Part shown: in pieces, positions 17,247 to 25,728 of the stretch
Layout of the letters: each line of letters opens with the position of its first letter
How positions within the stretch are numbered: the stretch's first letter is position 1
From: BJHQ01 sp964654285
GTDB lineage: Bacteria; Planctomycetota; UBA11346
Direction of reading: 5' to 3'
Assembly: GCA_964654285.1 (NCBI GenBank)
Contig: CAZZJC010000011.1
Coordinates: 58,576-122,575, forward strand
Length of the DNA stretch: 64,000 bases
The notes under the pieces: model-generated
Told to the model about the DNA's origin: nothing
Seen by the model: the letters and a program-made list of their open reading frames with translations, nothing else
Databases searched by the model: none
Made by a program: the position numbers and the translations under genes

Positions 17247-18239
17247 TCAGGCGTTGCCGAGGAAGTCCTTGATCGTGTCGCGCTCGCCGACCAGTTCGGC
17301 GTTGGTGGCCTTGATCTTGCCCTGGGCCCATTCGTTGTGGCTGAACGACTTGTCGACGGTGTAGGTGCCGTAGGCGGTGGTGCGGACCGGCACCGAGGCC
17401 CAGACGCCGGCGCTGAAGCCGTAGCTGCCGTCGCTCGGGACCGCGATCGAATGCAGGGCCGGGCCGACCGTGACCAGGGCGCGGACGTGGTCGATCAGGG
17501 CGTTGGCGGCCGAGAACGCCGAGGATGCGCCGCGCGCGGCGATGATCTCGGCGCCGCGCTTGCCGACGGTGGATTGCAGGGTTTCCTGCAACCACTTTTC
17601 ATCCGTGATGACCTGGGTCAGCGGCTTGCCGTCGATCGACGCATGGTAGAAGTCGCTGTACATCGTCGGCGAATGGTTGCCGTAGATCACCAGGTCCTTG
17701 ATCGCGGTCACCGCGACGCCGGCCTTCCGGGCGAGCTGGGTGTAGGCGCGGTTCTGGTCGAGCCGGGTCATCGCGGTGAAGCGTTCGCGCGGCAGGCGCT
17801 TGGCCTGGGCGGCGGCGATCATGCAGTTGGTGTTGCAGGGATTGCCGACCACCGCGACGCGGCAGTCATCGGCGGCGTTCTCGTCGATCGCCTTGCCCTG
17901 GCTGATGAAGATGCGGCCGTTGTCCTTGAGCAGGTCGGCGCGCTCCATGCCGGGGCCGCGCGGCTTGGCGCCGACGAGCAGGCACCAGTTGGCGTCCTTG
18001 AAGGCGACTTCCGGCTTGTCGGTGCAGACGATCCCCTGCAGGAGCGGGAAGGCGCAGTCGTCGAGCTCCATCGCCACGCCCTTGAGCGCCAGCTGCGCCT
18101 TCTCGACGGGAATGTCGAGCAGGTGCAGGATGACGGGCACATCCTTGCCGAGCATCTCGCCGGAGGCGATGCGCGGAAGGAGGCTGTAGGCGATCTGGCC
18201 GGCAGCGCCGGTGACGGCGACACGGATGGGCTTGGGCAT
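17247..18239 (-). CDS. mdh: Malate dehydrogenase (NAD-dependent, LDH/MDH superfamily, cytosolic-type)
   Basis: This 330-residue protein begins MPKPIRVAVTGAAGQIAYSLL, the Rossmann loop of the group I MDH (TAAGQI...YSLL). The catalytic region includes MTRLDQNRAYTQLARK and the proton-relay histidine in IYGNHSPTMYSDF. GNPCNTNCMIAA is the conserved NAD-loop segment. It interconverts malate and oxaloacetate in the TCA cycle. Length is normal. The ATG at 18239 is fixed by the conserved N-terminus. The divergent fur begins 156 bp away. Confidence 0.95.
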   Translation of the reverse strand: MPKPIRVAVTGAAGQIAYSLLPRIASGEMLGKDVPVILHLLDIPVEKAQLALKGVAMELDDCAFPLLQGIVCTDKPEVAFKDANWCLLVGAKPRGPGMERADLLKDNGRIFISQGKAIDENAADDCRVAVVGNPCNTNCMIAAAQAKRLPRERFTAMTRLDQNRAYTQLARKAGVAVTAIKDLVIYGNHSPTMYSDFYHASIDGKPLTQVITDEKWLQETLQSTVGKRGAEIIAARGASSAFSAANALIDHVRALVTVGPALHSIAVPSDGSYGFSAGVWASVPVRTTAYGTYTVDKSFSHNEWAQGKIKATNAELVGERDTIKDFLGNA

Positions 18240-18395
18240 GTGGTTACCTGAGGTGGGTGGTTGGCGCCGGCGTCCGGCCGGCCGGGTCACCTTACGCCCA
18301 TCCTGGCTGCGCCAAGGGGCGCCCTGGCGTCCGCTGCCGCATCCATGTCCGATCCGCAGGCTTGAGGCCCGCTTCGGCGCGGTCAGGCTGCCGCC

Positions 18396-18884
18396 ATGCG
18401 CGAACCGTCCGAGGTCATCCAGTTCGTCCGCGCCGAGGCGCGGCGGCGCGGCGTGCGCTGGACGAGCCAGCGCCAGACCATCGTCGAGGCCTTCGTCGCG
18501 AGCGGCGACCATCTGACGGTCGAGGAGATCCACCGCCGGGCGCGCCTGAGCGATGGCACGGTCAGCGCCGCGACGGTCTACCGCACCCTCAACCTCCTGG
18601 TCGAGATCGGCGTCGCCGCCAAACGGCAGTTCGGCGACGGATCCTCGACCTTCGAACCGAATCTCGACAAGCCGCACCACGACCATCTGGTCTGCCTCGG
18701 GTGCGGAGCGATCCGCGAATTCCACCGCGACCTGATCGAAGCCATCCAGGAGGATGTCGCGCGCGAATCCGACTTCGTGCTCGCCTCGCACCGGCTCGAA
18801 CTCTACGGCTGGTGCGCCGCCTGCCGCGCCAAGGGGCTGGGGAGAGCGCCGAGTCAACCTGCGGTCGTGGATCGACCGCTCTGA
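18396..18884 (+). CDS. Fur-family transcriptional regulator
   Basis: This 162-residue protein has a winged helix in its first 85 residues (GVRWTSQRQTIVEAF, HLTVEEIHRRA and VSAATVYRTLNLLVEIGV). It has the metal site HHDHLVCLGCGAIREF and a second CxxC near the end (CAAC), the usual structural zinc pair. Fur proteins repress iron, zinc, manganese or peroxide-response genes when metallated, and which metal is sensed here is not clear. It overlaps the 3' end of the convergent acyltransferase gene by 31 bp. No Fur box was recognised in its own upstream region. Confidence 0.9.
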   Translation: MREPSEVIQFVRAEARRRGVRWTSQRQTIVEAFVASGDHLTVEEIHRRARLSDGTVSAATVYRTLNLLVEIGVAAKRQFGDGSSTFEPNLDKPHHDHLVCLGCGAIREFHRDLIEAIQEDVARESDFVLASHRLELYGWCAACRAKGLGRAPSQPAVVDRPL

Positions 18885-19804
18885 ATTGATCGCTTCCTGT
18901 CAGGGCCGCGATCCTCATCCCATACCGGATGGAACGCCGCCCATTGCGCCGGGGCGGCGAGCAGGAAGCGCGCCAGCGACCGGCCGAGTTCGGCGGTGAG
19001 GCGCGGGGCCTCTTCGTGCTTGGGCGCATCGGGTCGGGCGTGCAGCGGCCGGCCGGCGATCAGGGTGAAGCGTCGCGCCGAGCGTTTTCCCAGGTAGAGC
19101 GGGATGATCGGGGCGCCGGTCTGCACCGCGAGCGCAGCCGGGCCGATGGGCAGCCGCATCTGGCGGCCAGCGAGCTCCACCCGGGGTCCGCTGCCGGCGT
19201 AGTCGCGGTCGCCGGCGAGCAGGAGCAATTTCCCCTCGTGCAAAGCCCGCAGCGCCGCCAGCGGACCGCGGTCGATGAGCACGCTTTCGCAGCCGACCGA
19301 CGCGCGCAGGCGTTCGAAGACGCGGTCGATGGCAGGATCGCCGTGGCCGAGGGCGAGGGTCACCGCCTCGCGCATCAGGCCCAGGTGGTGGAGCGCTGCG
19401 GCCAAGAGTTCCCAGTTCGCGTGCACCGTGACCAGGATCGCCGGGCCCTGGATCGGCGCCTTCCGCAGCACGCCGAAGGGATCGCGCACCTCCAGGCGTT
19501 CGGCCCCGAAGAAGCGGCCGGGCAGGCGCCCGATGCGCAGCGATTCGGCGGTAGCGACGGCGAAATGGGTGTAGGACCGGCGCGTCGCCCGGTCGAGCGC
19601 CTGGTCGCAGCCGCGCGGCACCAGGTTGGCGAGATTGCGCCGCACCCGCTTGCGCCCGCGCGCATCCAGGCGGTACGCCGCGACCCCGGCGCAATGCGCG
19701 AGGAATCGCGTGGCGTTGAGCGGGATGCGCTTCGACGCAGACGTCGCCAGCTTCCAGCAGAACCTCCGCACCTTCGGCCAGCGCCGCAGGATGTCGCGGC
19801 TCAT
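18854..19804 (-). CDS. Lipid A acyltransferase-like protein (LpxL/HtrB family)
   Basis: The product is 316 residues from the ATG at 19804, which overlaps the recJ stop as ATGA. It has the family layout: a basic N-terminal region, the active-site neighbourhood ILVTVHANWELLAAAL, LIDRGPLAALRALHEGKLLLLAGDRDY, then a Pro/Gly-rich block (LPIGPAALAVQTGAPIIPLYL) as in KDO-dependent acyltransferases. These add secondary acyl chains to lipid A at the inner membrane. Oddly, the usual H-x4-E motif reads HANWE, with only three residues between His and Glu. No strong N-terminal membrane helix is evident. It supports a diderm envelope. Confidence 0.75.
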   Translation of the reverse strand: MSRDILRRWPKVRRFCWKLATSASKRIPLNATRFLAHCAGVAAYRLDARGRKRVRRNLANLVPRGCDQALDRATRRSYTHFAVATAESLRIGRLPGRFFGAERLEVRDPFGVLRKAPIQGPAILVTVHANWELLAAALHHLGLMREAVTLALGHGDPAIDRVFERLRASVGCESVLIDRGPLAALRALHEGKLLLLAGDRDYAGSGPRVELAGRQMRLPIGPAALAVQTGAPIIPLYLGKRSARRFTLIAGRPLHARPDAPKHEEAPRLTAELGRSLARFLLAAPAQWAAFHPVWDEDRGPDRKRSIQSGRSTTAG

Positions 19805-21546
19805 CGCGTGCGTCCGTCCACGTAGACCAGGCGCGTCTGCACCGCACCGCGCCAGGTCTCGCTCTTGGGCCGCACCAGCAGGTCGAAGCGGGCGCCCTGG
19901 GCGCTCAGGCCGGGGAACAGATCCTTGCCGCGCCAGGCCAGGAGTTCGCGCAGGCCGCCGCCGCGATCCGACACCGCGCCGCGGACATGGTCGCCGGTCG
20001 CTCCGAACAACCGCGGCCGGGTGACGAAGGCGACATCGTCGATGCGCAGCAGCGGTTCCGGGTTGGCGATGCCGAAGGGCGCCATGCCGGCGAGGGCGGT
20101 GAAGAAGTCGCTGTCGAGTTCGCCGATCGCGGCCTGGCCGTCGTGCTCGGTGAGGGGGCCGTGCGCGGAACCGGTGCGCGCCGCGACGAAGGCTTCGAAA
20201 GCAGCCGCGAAGTCCGCGACCTTGCCGGGTTCGATCGAGATCCCGGCGGCCATCGCGTGGCCGCCGCCCTTGATGAGATGCGCCCGGCAGGCGTTGAGCG
20301 CCTGGTCGAGCGGCACCAGCGCGGTGGTGCGCAGGCTGCCCTTGCCGACCCCGTCGTTGATCGCGATCACGCAGGCGGGCTTGGCGAACTGCTCGCACAG
20401 GCGCCCGGCGACGATGCCGACCACGCCCTGGTGCCAGCCCTCGCCGGCGAAGACCAGGCTGCTGCGCGCGGCGGCCTCGGGCTGGGCCGCGCGGGCGGTG
20501 AGTTCCGCCGTGAGCGCCAGGGTCAGGCGCTTGCGCTCCTCGTTCTCGTTCACGATGCCGGCGAGCGCCGCGCCGGCGACCTCGGCGCTGGTGGCGGTGA
20601 GCAGGGTGATGTTGTCCATCGCGCTGCCGACCCGGCCGGCGGCGTTGAGCAGCGGTCCGAGGCGCCAGCCGACGTCGGTGGCCTCGATCGCGCCGTCCAT
20701 CCGCGCCTGGGCGAGCAGCGCGCGCAGGCCGGGGCTGCCGCTGCGCGCGAGCGCGAGCAGGCCATGGTGGACCAGGATGCGGTTCTCGCCGGTCAGGGCG
20801 GCGCAGTCGGAGATCGTGCCGAGCGCGACCAGGGCGGTGGAATCGAGGAGGAACTCGCGCAGGCGGGGGCTGACCTTGCCATCGGTCGCGAGCGAACCCG
20901 ACAGGACCTTCGCGGTCGCCCAGGCCAGCTTCCACGCCACCCCGACGCCGGCGAGGGCCTTGTCGGGATAGGTGCAGTCCGCCCGGTTCGGATTGCATAC
21001 CGCCCGCACCCTGGGCAGCGTCGCGGGCGGCAGATGGTGGTCGGTGATCACCACCACGCAGCCGGTCTCGGCCTCGATGCGGGCCCCGAACCCGGCATCG
21101 CTGATGCCGCAATCGACGGTGATCATCAGCTCGGCGCGATGCTCGACCACCGCCGCCAGGCTGGCCTCGCCCAGGCCGTAGCCGTCGATGCGCCGGTGCG
21201 GGATGAAGACGATGGCCTCATGCCCGCAGGCGCGCGCGAACAATGCCAGCAGCGACGCGGCGGTGGAGCCATCCACGTCGTAGTCGCCATGGATGAGGAT
21301 GCGCTTGCGTTCCGCGATCGCCTCGGCGAACAGCCGGGCGGCATCGGCCATCCCGGCCATCAGCTCCGGCGCATGCAGATCCCCCAGCCGATGGCCGAGG
21401 TACCTGCGCGCGTCCGTCCCGCCCTGCACCCCGCGCGCTGCCAGCAGCCGCGCCGTCAGCGCCGACACCCCGAGGTCGTGCTCCAGCTCCCGGACGATGT
21501 CCTCCGGCGGCTGCCGGGCCTTCCAGGTGCGGGTCGGGATGAGCAT
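19801..21546 (-). CDS. recJ: Single-stranded-DNA-specific exonuclease RecJ
   Basis: This 581-residue protein carries the DHH motifs in order: GDYDVDGSTAASLLALF, VDCGISDAGF, ITDHHLPPATLP and ALGTISDCAALTGENR. It also has the DHHA1 GGHAMAAGISI and a C-terminal OB-like domain. RecJ degrades single-stranded DNA 5' to 3' in recombination and mismatch repair. Length is typical. The ATG at 21546 precedes the conserved N-terminal segment (PPEDIVRELEHDLGVS). The stop overlaps the acyltransferase start by ATGA, so the two are coupled. Confidence 0.95.
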   Translation of the reverse strand: MLIPTRTWKARQPPEDIVRELEHDLGVSALTARLLAARGVQGGTDARRYLGHRLGDLHAPELMAGMADAARLFAEAIAERKRILIHGDYDVDGSTAASLLALFARACGHEAIVFIPHRRIDGYGLGEASLAAVVEHRAELMITVDCGISDAGFGARIEAETGCVVVITDHHLPPATLPRVRAVCNPNRADCTYPDKALAGVGVAWKLAWATAKVLSGSLATDGKVSPRLREFLLDSTALVALGTISDCAALTGENRILVHHGLLALARSGSPGLRALLAQARMDGAIEATDVGWRLGPLLNAAGRVGSAMDNITLLTATSAEVAGAALAGIVNENEERKRLTLALTAELTARAAQPEAAARSSLVFAGEGWHQGVVGIVAGRLCEQFAKPACVIAINDGVGKGSLRTTALVPLDQALNACRAHLIKGGGHAMAAGISIEPGKVADFAAAFEAFVAARTGSAHGPLTEHDGQAAIGELDSDFFTALAGMAPFGIANPEPLLRIDDVAFVTRPRLFGATGDHVRGAVSDRGGGLRELLAWRGKDLFPGLSAQGARFDLLVRPKSETWRGAVQTRLVYVDGRTR

Positions 21547-21605
21547 GGGCGTGGTCGCCAGTGTGGGCCCTTATCCAGGATTGGGAGCGTCGTTTCCTGT
21601 TATCA

Positions 21606-21622
21606 GCGGGACGCTGTCCCGC
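21606..21622. repeat. Short perfect hairpin GCGGGA/TCCCGC
   Basis: GCGGGA (21606-21611) pairs with TCCCGC (21617-21622) across a 5-nt loop. No T-run follows on either strand, so termination is uncertain. Confidence 0.35.
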
Positions 21623-21710
21623 CACGCCCTGCCAGGGCCAATGGCGCTGGACCCCGTGGTTGCCCGGCATGACCTTATTCACCGCGTCCTTGCGCGGTCG
21701 AGACGGTTGC

Positions 21711-21751
21711 CCGGATGGCGGCGGGGGGGGCGCTGCGCTGCCCCGCCTTCG
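21711..21751. repeat. REP-like hairpin repeat, copy 1
   Basis: It begins CCGGATGGCGGCGGGG and ends CTGCCCCGCCTTCG. The GGCGGGG and CCCCGCC arms can form a hairpin. It matches copy 2 at 21776-21814 closely, with a small length difference in the G-run. Confidence 0.5.
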
Positions 21752-21775
21752 ACTTGCGGGAGGCTGTCACGCTTA

Positions 21776-21814
21776 CCGGATAGCGGCGGGGAACGCTGCG
21801 TTGCCCCGCCTTCG
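21776..21814. repeat. REP-like hairpin repeat, copy 2
   Basis: It begins CCGGATAGCGGCGGGG and ends TTGCCCCGCCTTCG, a near copy of 21711-21751 in the same orientation. The pair is just downstream of serC (minus strand) and could aid termination or protect the 3' end. Confidence 0.5.
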
Positions 21815-21837
21815 GCCCATTGGTAAAATTCGCTCTA

Positions 21838-22917
21838 TCAACCGGCCTTTTTCTGGAAATCCTTCATGAACTGCGCCAGCGCCCTGCAGCCTTCGACGGG
21901 CATGGCGTTGTAGATCGAGGCGCGGATGCCGCCGACGGTGCGGTAGCCCTTGAGCGCGACCATGCCCTGGAGGGCGGCTTCCTTGACGAAGCGGTCGGTG
22001 AGCTCCTCGTTGGGCAGGCGGAAGGTCACGTTCATGTGGCTGCGCTGCTCCTTCACCGCGACGGTGCCGGTGTACCAGCCGCCGGAGCCGTCGATCGCCT
22101 GGTAGAGCAGCTCGGCCTTCTCGGTGTTGCGCGCCTCCATGCCGGCGAGGCCGCCCTGGCGTTCGAGCCAGCGGAAGGTTTCGAGCAGGATGTAGACCCC
22201 GAACGTCGGCGGGGTGTTGATCATGCTCTTGTTCTCGGCCATCTTCTGGAGGTTGAAGAGGCCGGGCACGTTCTTGGGGATGCGCGGGTAGAGATCCTTG
22301 CGCACCAGGGCGAGCACGACGCCGGAGGGGCCGAGGTTCTTCTGCGCCCCGGCGTAGACCACGGCGGCGCGGCTGACCGGGTGCGGCCGCGACATGAATT
22401 CCGACGACGCGTCGACGACCAGGTTCTTGTGCTCGGGCCAGGCGGCGAGGCGGTGGCCGTGCACGGTCTCGTTGGTGCAGACGTGGAAATACGCCGCATC
22501 GGGACTGAGCTTCCACTCGGCGGGCAGCGGGCTGCGGTCGAAGTGGGTGCCTTCGCTGCTGGCGACCACGTTGACCTTCTGGCCGGCCTCCTTGGCGACC
22601 TTGGCTGCCTTCTGCGACCATTCGCCCGAGACCAGGATGTCGATGGGGCCGTTGGCGAAGTTCTGCGGGATCTGGCTGAACAGCGCGGTGGCGCCGCCTT
22701 GCAGGAAGAGCACATCGTGGGTGTCGCCCAGACCGAGCAGCGACTTGGTGCGCGCGATGGCCTCATCCATCACGCCGTCGAACTCCTTGCCGCGGTGCGA
22801 GCATTCCGCGATTCCGAAGCCCTTGCCCTGGTAGTCGAGCAGCGCCTTGGCGGAGGCTTCAAGCACTTCCGTGGGCAGCATGGCGGGACCGGCGCTGAAG
22901 TTGAAGACGCGGGGCAT
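21838..22917 (-). CDS. serC: Phosphoserine aminotransferase
   Basis: This 359-residue protein begins MPRVFNFSAGPAMLPTEVLE, the SerC N-terminal signature. It then has LQGGATALFSQIPQNF and the PLP-lysine segment VYAGAQKNLGPSG. INTPPTFGVYILLETFRWL and GYRTVGGIRASIYNAMP are further conserved blocks. It converts 3-phosphohydroxypyruvate to phosphoserine (and acts in pyridoxal phosphate synthesis in some bacteria). The ATG at 22917 has CAGGAG 6 bases upstream. The upstream gene on the same strand ends 126 bp away. Confidence 0.96.
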   Translation of the reverse strand: MPRVFNFSAGPAMLPTEVLEASAKALLDYQGKGFGIAECSHRGKEFDGVMDEAIARTKSLLGLGDTHDVLFLQGGATALFSQIPQNFANGPIDILVSGEWSQKAAKVAKEAGQKVNVVASSEGTHFDRSPLPAEWKLSPDAAYFHVCTNETVHGHRLAAWPEHKNLVVDASSEFMSRPHPVSRAAVVYAGAQKNLGPSGVVLALVRKDLYPRIPKNVPGLFNLQKMAENKSMINTPPTFGVYILLETFRWLERQGGLAGMEARNTEKAELLYQAIDGSGGWYTGTVAVKEQRSHMNVTFRLPNEELTDRFVKEAALQGMVALKGYRTVGGIRASIYNAMPVEGCRALAQFMKDFQKKAG

Positions 22918-23043
22918 GGGGGACTCCTGTGGTGCGGGATGCTGTGCCGGCAGCGGGATCGGGCCAGCGGTGGTCGGAGGGAATGATGCGCGCGCATGCG
23001 AGTGGCCGGGGAGGCCATGCGTCGGCGTCATCGATGGACCGGA

Positions 23044-23808
23044 TCAACGGCCGAGGCGCAGGCGTTCAGCGAGGTAGTGATCCAGGTTGGAGTTGGCCTC
23101 GATCGCCATCGCGGTCGCTTCGACATCGTAGGCGATGCGGCGATACACGACGCGGGGGGCGCCGGGATCCGTGTCGAGCAGGACGTAGCACGCCCGCACG
23201 TCGCCGTCTCGCGGCTGGCCGACCGAGCCGATGTTGACCAGCGCCTTTTCGCCCGGCTCGATGAAATAGGTCGAGGCCCAGAGCTGGCTCGGCGGGGTGA
23301 AGGTCAGGTCGGGCAGGAAGACGCCCGGGATGTGGGTGTGGCCGACGAAGCAGACCTGCGGGATGAGCGAGAAGATCTCCTGCATCTTCGCGTGATTGTG
23401 GATGTCCTTGGGCAGGACGTATTCGCGCGTCGGCTGGCGCGGGCTGGCGTGGGTGAACAGGAACGGCCCGTCCTGGGCGTGCAGCTGCAGGTTGCGCAGG
23501 ATGCGCCAGCGGTACTCGCGGGTCTCCTCATCGCCATCGGTCTGCAGGTGCTCGCGCGTCCAGTCGATCGCCCGGCGGGCGCGCGGATTGAAGTTCTCGG
23601 CCCCGTACAGCAGGGCTTCCTCGTGGTTGCCCATCAGCACCGCGCCGCAGCGGCGCACGAGATCCAGGCACTCGCCGGGGAAGGGCCCGTAACCCACGAC
23701 ATCGCCAAGGCAGAGCACCTTTTCCGCCCCGCTCTGCTCCATGTCCGATAGCACCGCCTTGAGGGCGGCGAGGTTGCCGTGGATGTCGCTGATCAGGCCG
23801 AGAATCAT
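23044..23808 (-). CDS. Calcineurin-like metallophosphoesterase
   Basis: This 254-residue protein carries all the dimetal motifs: MILGLISDIHGN (residues 1-12), LGDVVGYGPFP, LMGNHEEALL, LFTHASP and FVGHTHIPG. It closely follows the plan of the YfcE/MJ0936-like single-domain phosphodiesterases and of small diadenosine-tetraphosphatase-like enzymes. The substrate is unknown. It lacks a signal peptide, so it acts in the cytosol. It lies between serC and a secreted orphan on the same strand and is not obviously coupled to either. Confidence 0.88.
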   Translation of the reverse strand: MILGLISDIHGNLAALKAVLSDMEQSGAEKVLCLGDVVGYGPFPGECLDLVRRCGAVLMGNHEEALLYGAENFNPRARRAIDWTREHLQTDGDEETREYRWRILRNLQLHAQDGPFLFTHASPRQPTREYVLPKDIHNHAKMQEIFSLIPQVCFVGHTHIPGVFLPDLTFTPPSQLWASTYFIEPGEKALVNIGSVGQPRDGDVRACYVLLDTDPGAPRVVYRRIAYDVEATAMAIEANSNLDHYLAERLRLGR

Positions 23809-23889
23809 CGCCGGTCCACGCGAGCGGGCCTGGAACCCGGATCAGGAGGACGGCGACAGGCACCCATGCCCAAAGCATGAAGAACCGAT

Positions 23890-23927
23890 CGGTCCTGCAC
23901 AAGTCCCGCCCTGGCCAGGCAGGACCG
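23890..23927 (-). terminator. Candidate hairpin terminator
   Basis: CGGTCCTGC (23890-23898) pairs with GCAGGACCG (23919-23927), and an inner CCTGGCCAGG palindrome lies at 23910-23919. It sits 2 bp after the stop of the upstream minus-strand gene. There is no clear U-run, so it may be Rho-assisted or only a stabilising stem. Confidence 0.4.
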
Positions 23928-23929
23928 CA

Positions 23930-25600
23930 TCAGGGCGCCGGGGCGTCGGCCTTGGGCTGGTCCAGGCTCTTGCGGGCGCCGGCGATGATGTCGTTGAACT
24001 CGGGCGCCTGGCGCAGCTCCTCGGGCAGGGATTCGACCTCCCTGGCCAGGGCCGGCGCCAGCTTCAGGGCCGCCCGCAGGCTGACCAGGGCCTCCTTGAT
24101 GTTGTGGCGTTCAGCCTGGCTGCGCACCACCGCGAAGAGGCGCCTGGCCTGCTTCATCTTCAATTCGTCGATCTGGGCGATGGTCGCGTTCATCGTCGCC
24201 TGCCAGTCGACGTGCTTGCGGACTTCGATGAATTCCGCCGCGTTTTCGCAATCCTTGAGCAGGAACGGATCGAGTTGCAGCGCAAGCTTGAGATTGATCA
24301 TCGCCGCATTCGGGTTGTGCCTGGCGGCGGCCTGCTGCGCGCTGACGAATACGCGCTTGGCGTTGGCGTGGCTGACGAACAGCGCCTCCAGCGCCGCCAC
24401 CCCGGCGTCGAGGGCATAGCTGCGCACCGACACCAGCATGAGCGAGGTCTGGCCGCGGAAGTCGAGTTCGATCAGCTTCCGCTGTTCGGTGAAATCGAGG
24501 AGGATGCGCTGGTTCGTGACCGTCGCCTGGAGCGGACCCGCGCCGGTGCCGGGGAGCTTCACCTGGGCCGCGAGGGCGACCAGGTTGTCGCGGTCGATGG
24601 TGATGCCATAGCGCTGGGCGAGCGCGACCCGGGCGGGATCCCTGGCGAGCTGCGCCACCTGGTCGCGCTCCAGCGGCGTCGAACAGTAGGATTCCCCGAT
24701 GAGATCCGGCAGCATGAGGTCGGCCTGGAGGTTGCGCACCGCGCGCAATTCGATGGTCTTCCCTGGAATCTGGTAGGCCATCACGCGCTGGTTCGGCACG
24801 TCGACGACGATGAAGGATTCATTGGCCATCGCCGCGACCCAGACGTCGCTCCTGGGCGTCGCCCCGCCGGCCGGCAAGCGGCCGCAGGCGGCCAGCGCCT
24901 TTTCGATCTCGGCCTTGCGGGCGGGCGGGGCTTGCAGCGTCTGGAGCAGCTTGGTGACCGACGGTTCCGAATTCAGGGTCTGCGGCATGAACAGTTCCGG
25001 CCCGTAGTTGCGCCAGCCCACCGCCTTGAACGACTCGCTTTCAATCCGGTAGAACATCAGGGTGTGCCGGCTCGGGATCGCGATCAGCAGGTGCTCGCGC
25101 GCCAGCGCCGCCCGTACCACGCCATCGTAGGCGGGCAGGTTCTGCCAGAAGGTGTCCTCCATCTCATACATGCGTTCGAGCGGCTTCTTCAGCTCCGCCG
25201 CCTGGTCCTCCTTGGTGTAGGGATAGATCTTGCCGATCATCTCGATCACTTCGCTGCCGGTCGGCTTGTTGCTCCAGAAGCCGCCGTAACTCGCATCGCT
25301 GCCGGTGCGCAGCAGCGACCACGGTGCGCCGTTGCGGTTGGCGATCACCCACTTCGAGTACAATTCCTGGTCGGCGAAGAAGTTGGCGCTGCCTTTGCGC
25401 GTCAGGCGGGTGTCCTCGACCGTGAACATGGTGACCGAGCCCTGCGATGGACTGATCTGGGCGGCGTAGTTGGTGCCTTCGCCTGGGATCAGCAGCGGCG
25501 TCTCCATGCCCTGCAACGGGATCGCGGCGAACGGGAGGGCCGACACCGCCAGGGCGATCGCGCTGATGGACTGGGACAGCCGGGCGATGGGCGTGGACAT
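23930..25600 (-). CDS. Hypothetical secreted protein with helical repeat C-terminus
   Basis: The product is 556 residues from the ATG at 25600, which has GGAGG 6 bases upstream and opens a signal-peptide-like stretch (SAIALAVSALPFAAIPLQG). The middle (residues 50-390) is beta-rich and unassigned. The last 150 residues form helix pairs like TPRs (NPNAAMINLKLALQLDPF, NIKEALVSLRAALKLAPAL), and it ends in Pro/Ala. I recognise no family. It is followed by a hairpin and lies downstream of the Ser/Thr kinase gene on the same strand, so a link to kinase-controlled envelope functions is possible but unproven. Confidence 0.65.
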   Translation of the reverse strand: MSTPIARLSQSISAIALAVSALPFAAIPLQGMETPLLIPGEGTNYAAQISPSQGSVTMFTVEDTRLTRKGSANFFADQELYSKWVIANRNGAPWSLLRTGSDASYGGFWSNKPTGSEVIEMIGKIYPYTKEDQAAELKKPLERMYEMEDTFWQNLPAYDGVVRAALAREHLLIAIPSRHTLMFYRIESESFKAVGWRNYGPELFMPQTLNSEPSVTKLLQTLQAPPARKAEIEKALAACGRLPAGGATPRSDVWVAAMANESFIVVDVPNQRVMAYQIPGKTIELRAVRNLQADLMLPDLIGESYCSTPLERDQVAQLARDPARVALAQRYGITIDRDNLVALAAQVKLPGTGAGPLQATVTNQRILLDFTEQRKLIELDFRGQTSLMLVSVRSYALDAGVAALEALFVSHANAKRVFVSAQQAAARHNPNAAMINLKLALQLDPFLLKDCENAAEFIEVRKHVDWQATMNATIAQIDELKMKQARRLFAVVRSQAERHNIKEALVSLRAALKLAPALAREVESLPEELRQAPEFNDIIAGARKSLDQPKADAPAP

Positions 25601-25728
25601 GAAGGCCTCCGGTGGGGGAGGATGCACCGCGATCGGCGCCCCGTCGACCCCCGGATCCGAGGTCGGGGGCGGGGTGATTGCCTCAGTGCGGCGCTCCGTC
25701 GGGCGGCACCGGAGCGCCGTGCAGGGGC

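Larger units (their letters stand above)
21547..21837. other. 291-bp intergenic region between serC and recJ
   Basis: No gene is supported here. It contains a small perfect hairpin (21606-21622) and two copies of a GC-rich hairpin-forming repeat (21711-21751 and 21776-21814), so it probably acts as the 3' region of serC and the 5' region of recJ. Confidence 0.6.

Noticed and set aside
18240..18395. Fur box between mdh and fur
   Set aside because: No AT-rich inverted repeat resembling a Fur site is visible in this GC-rich spacer.
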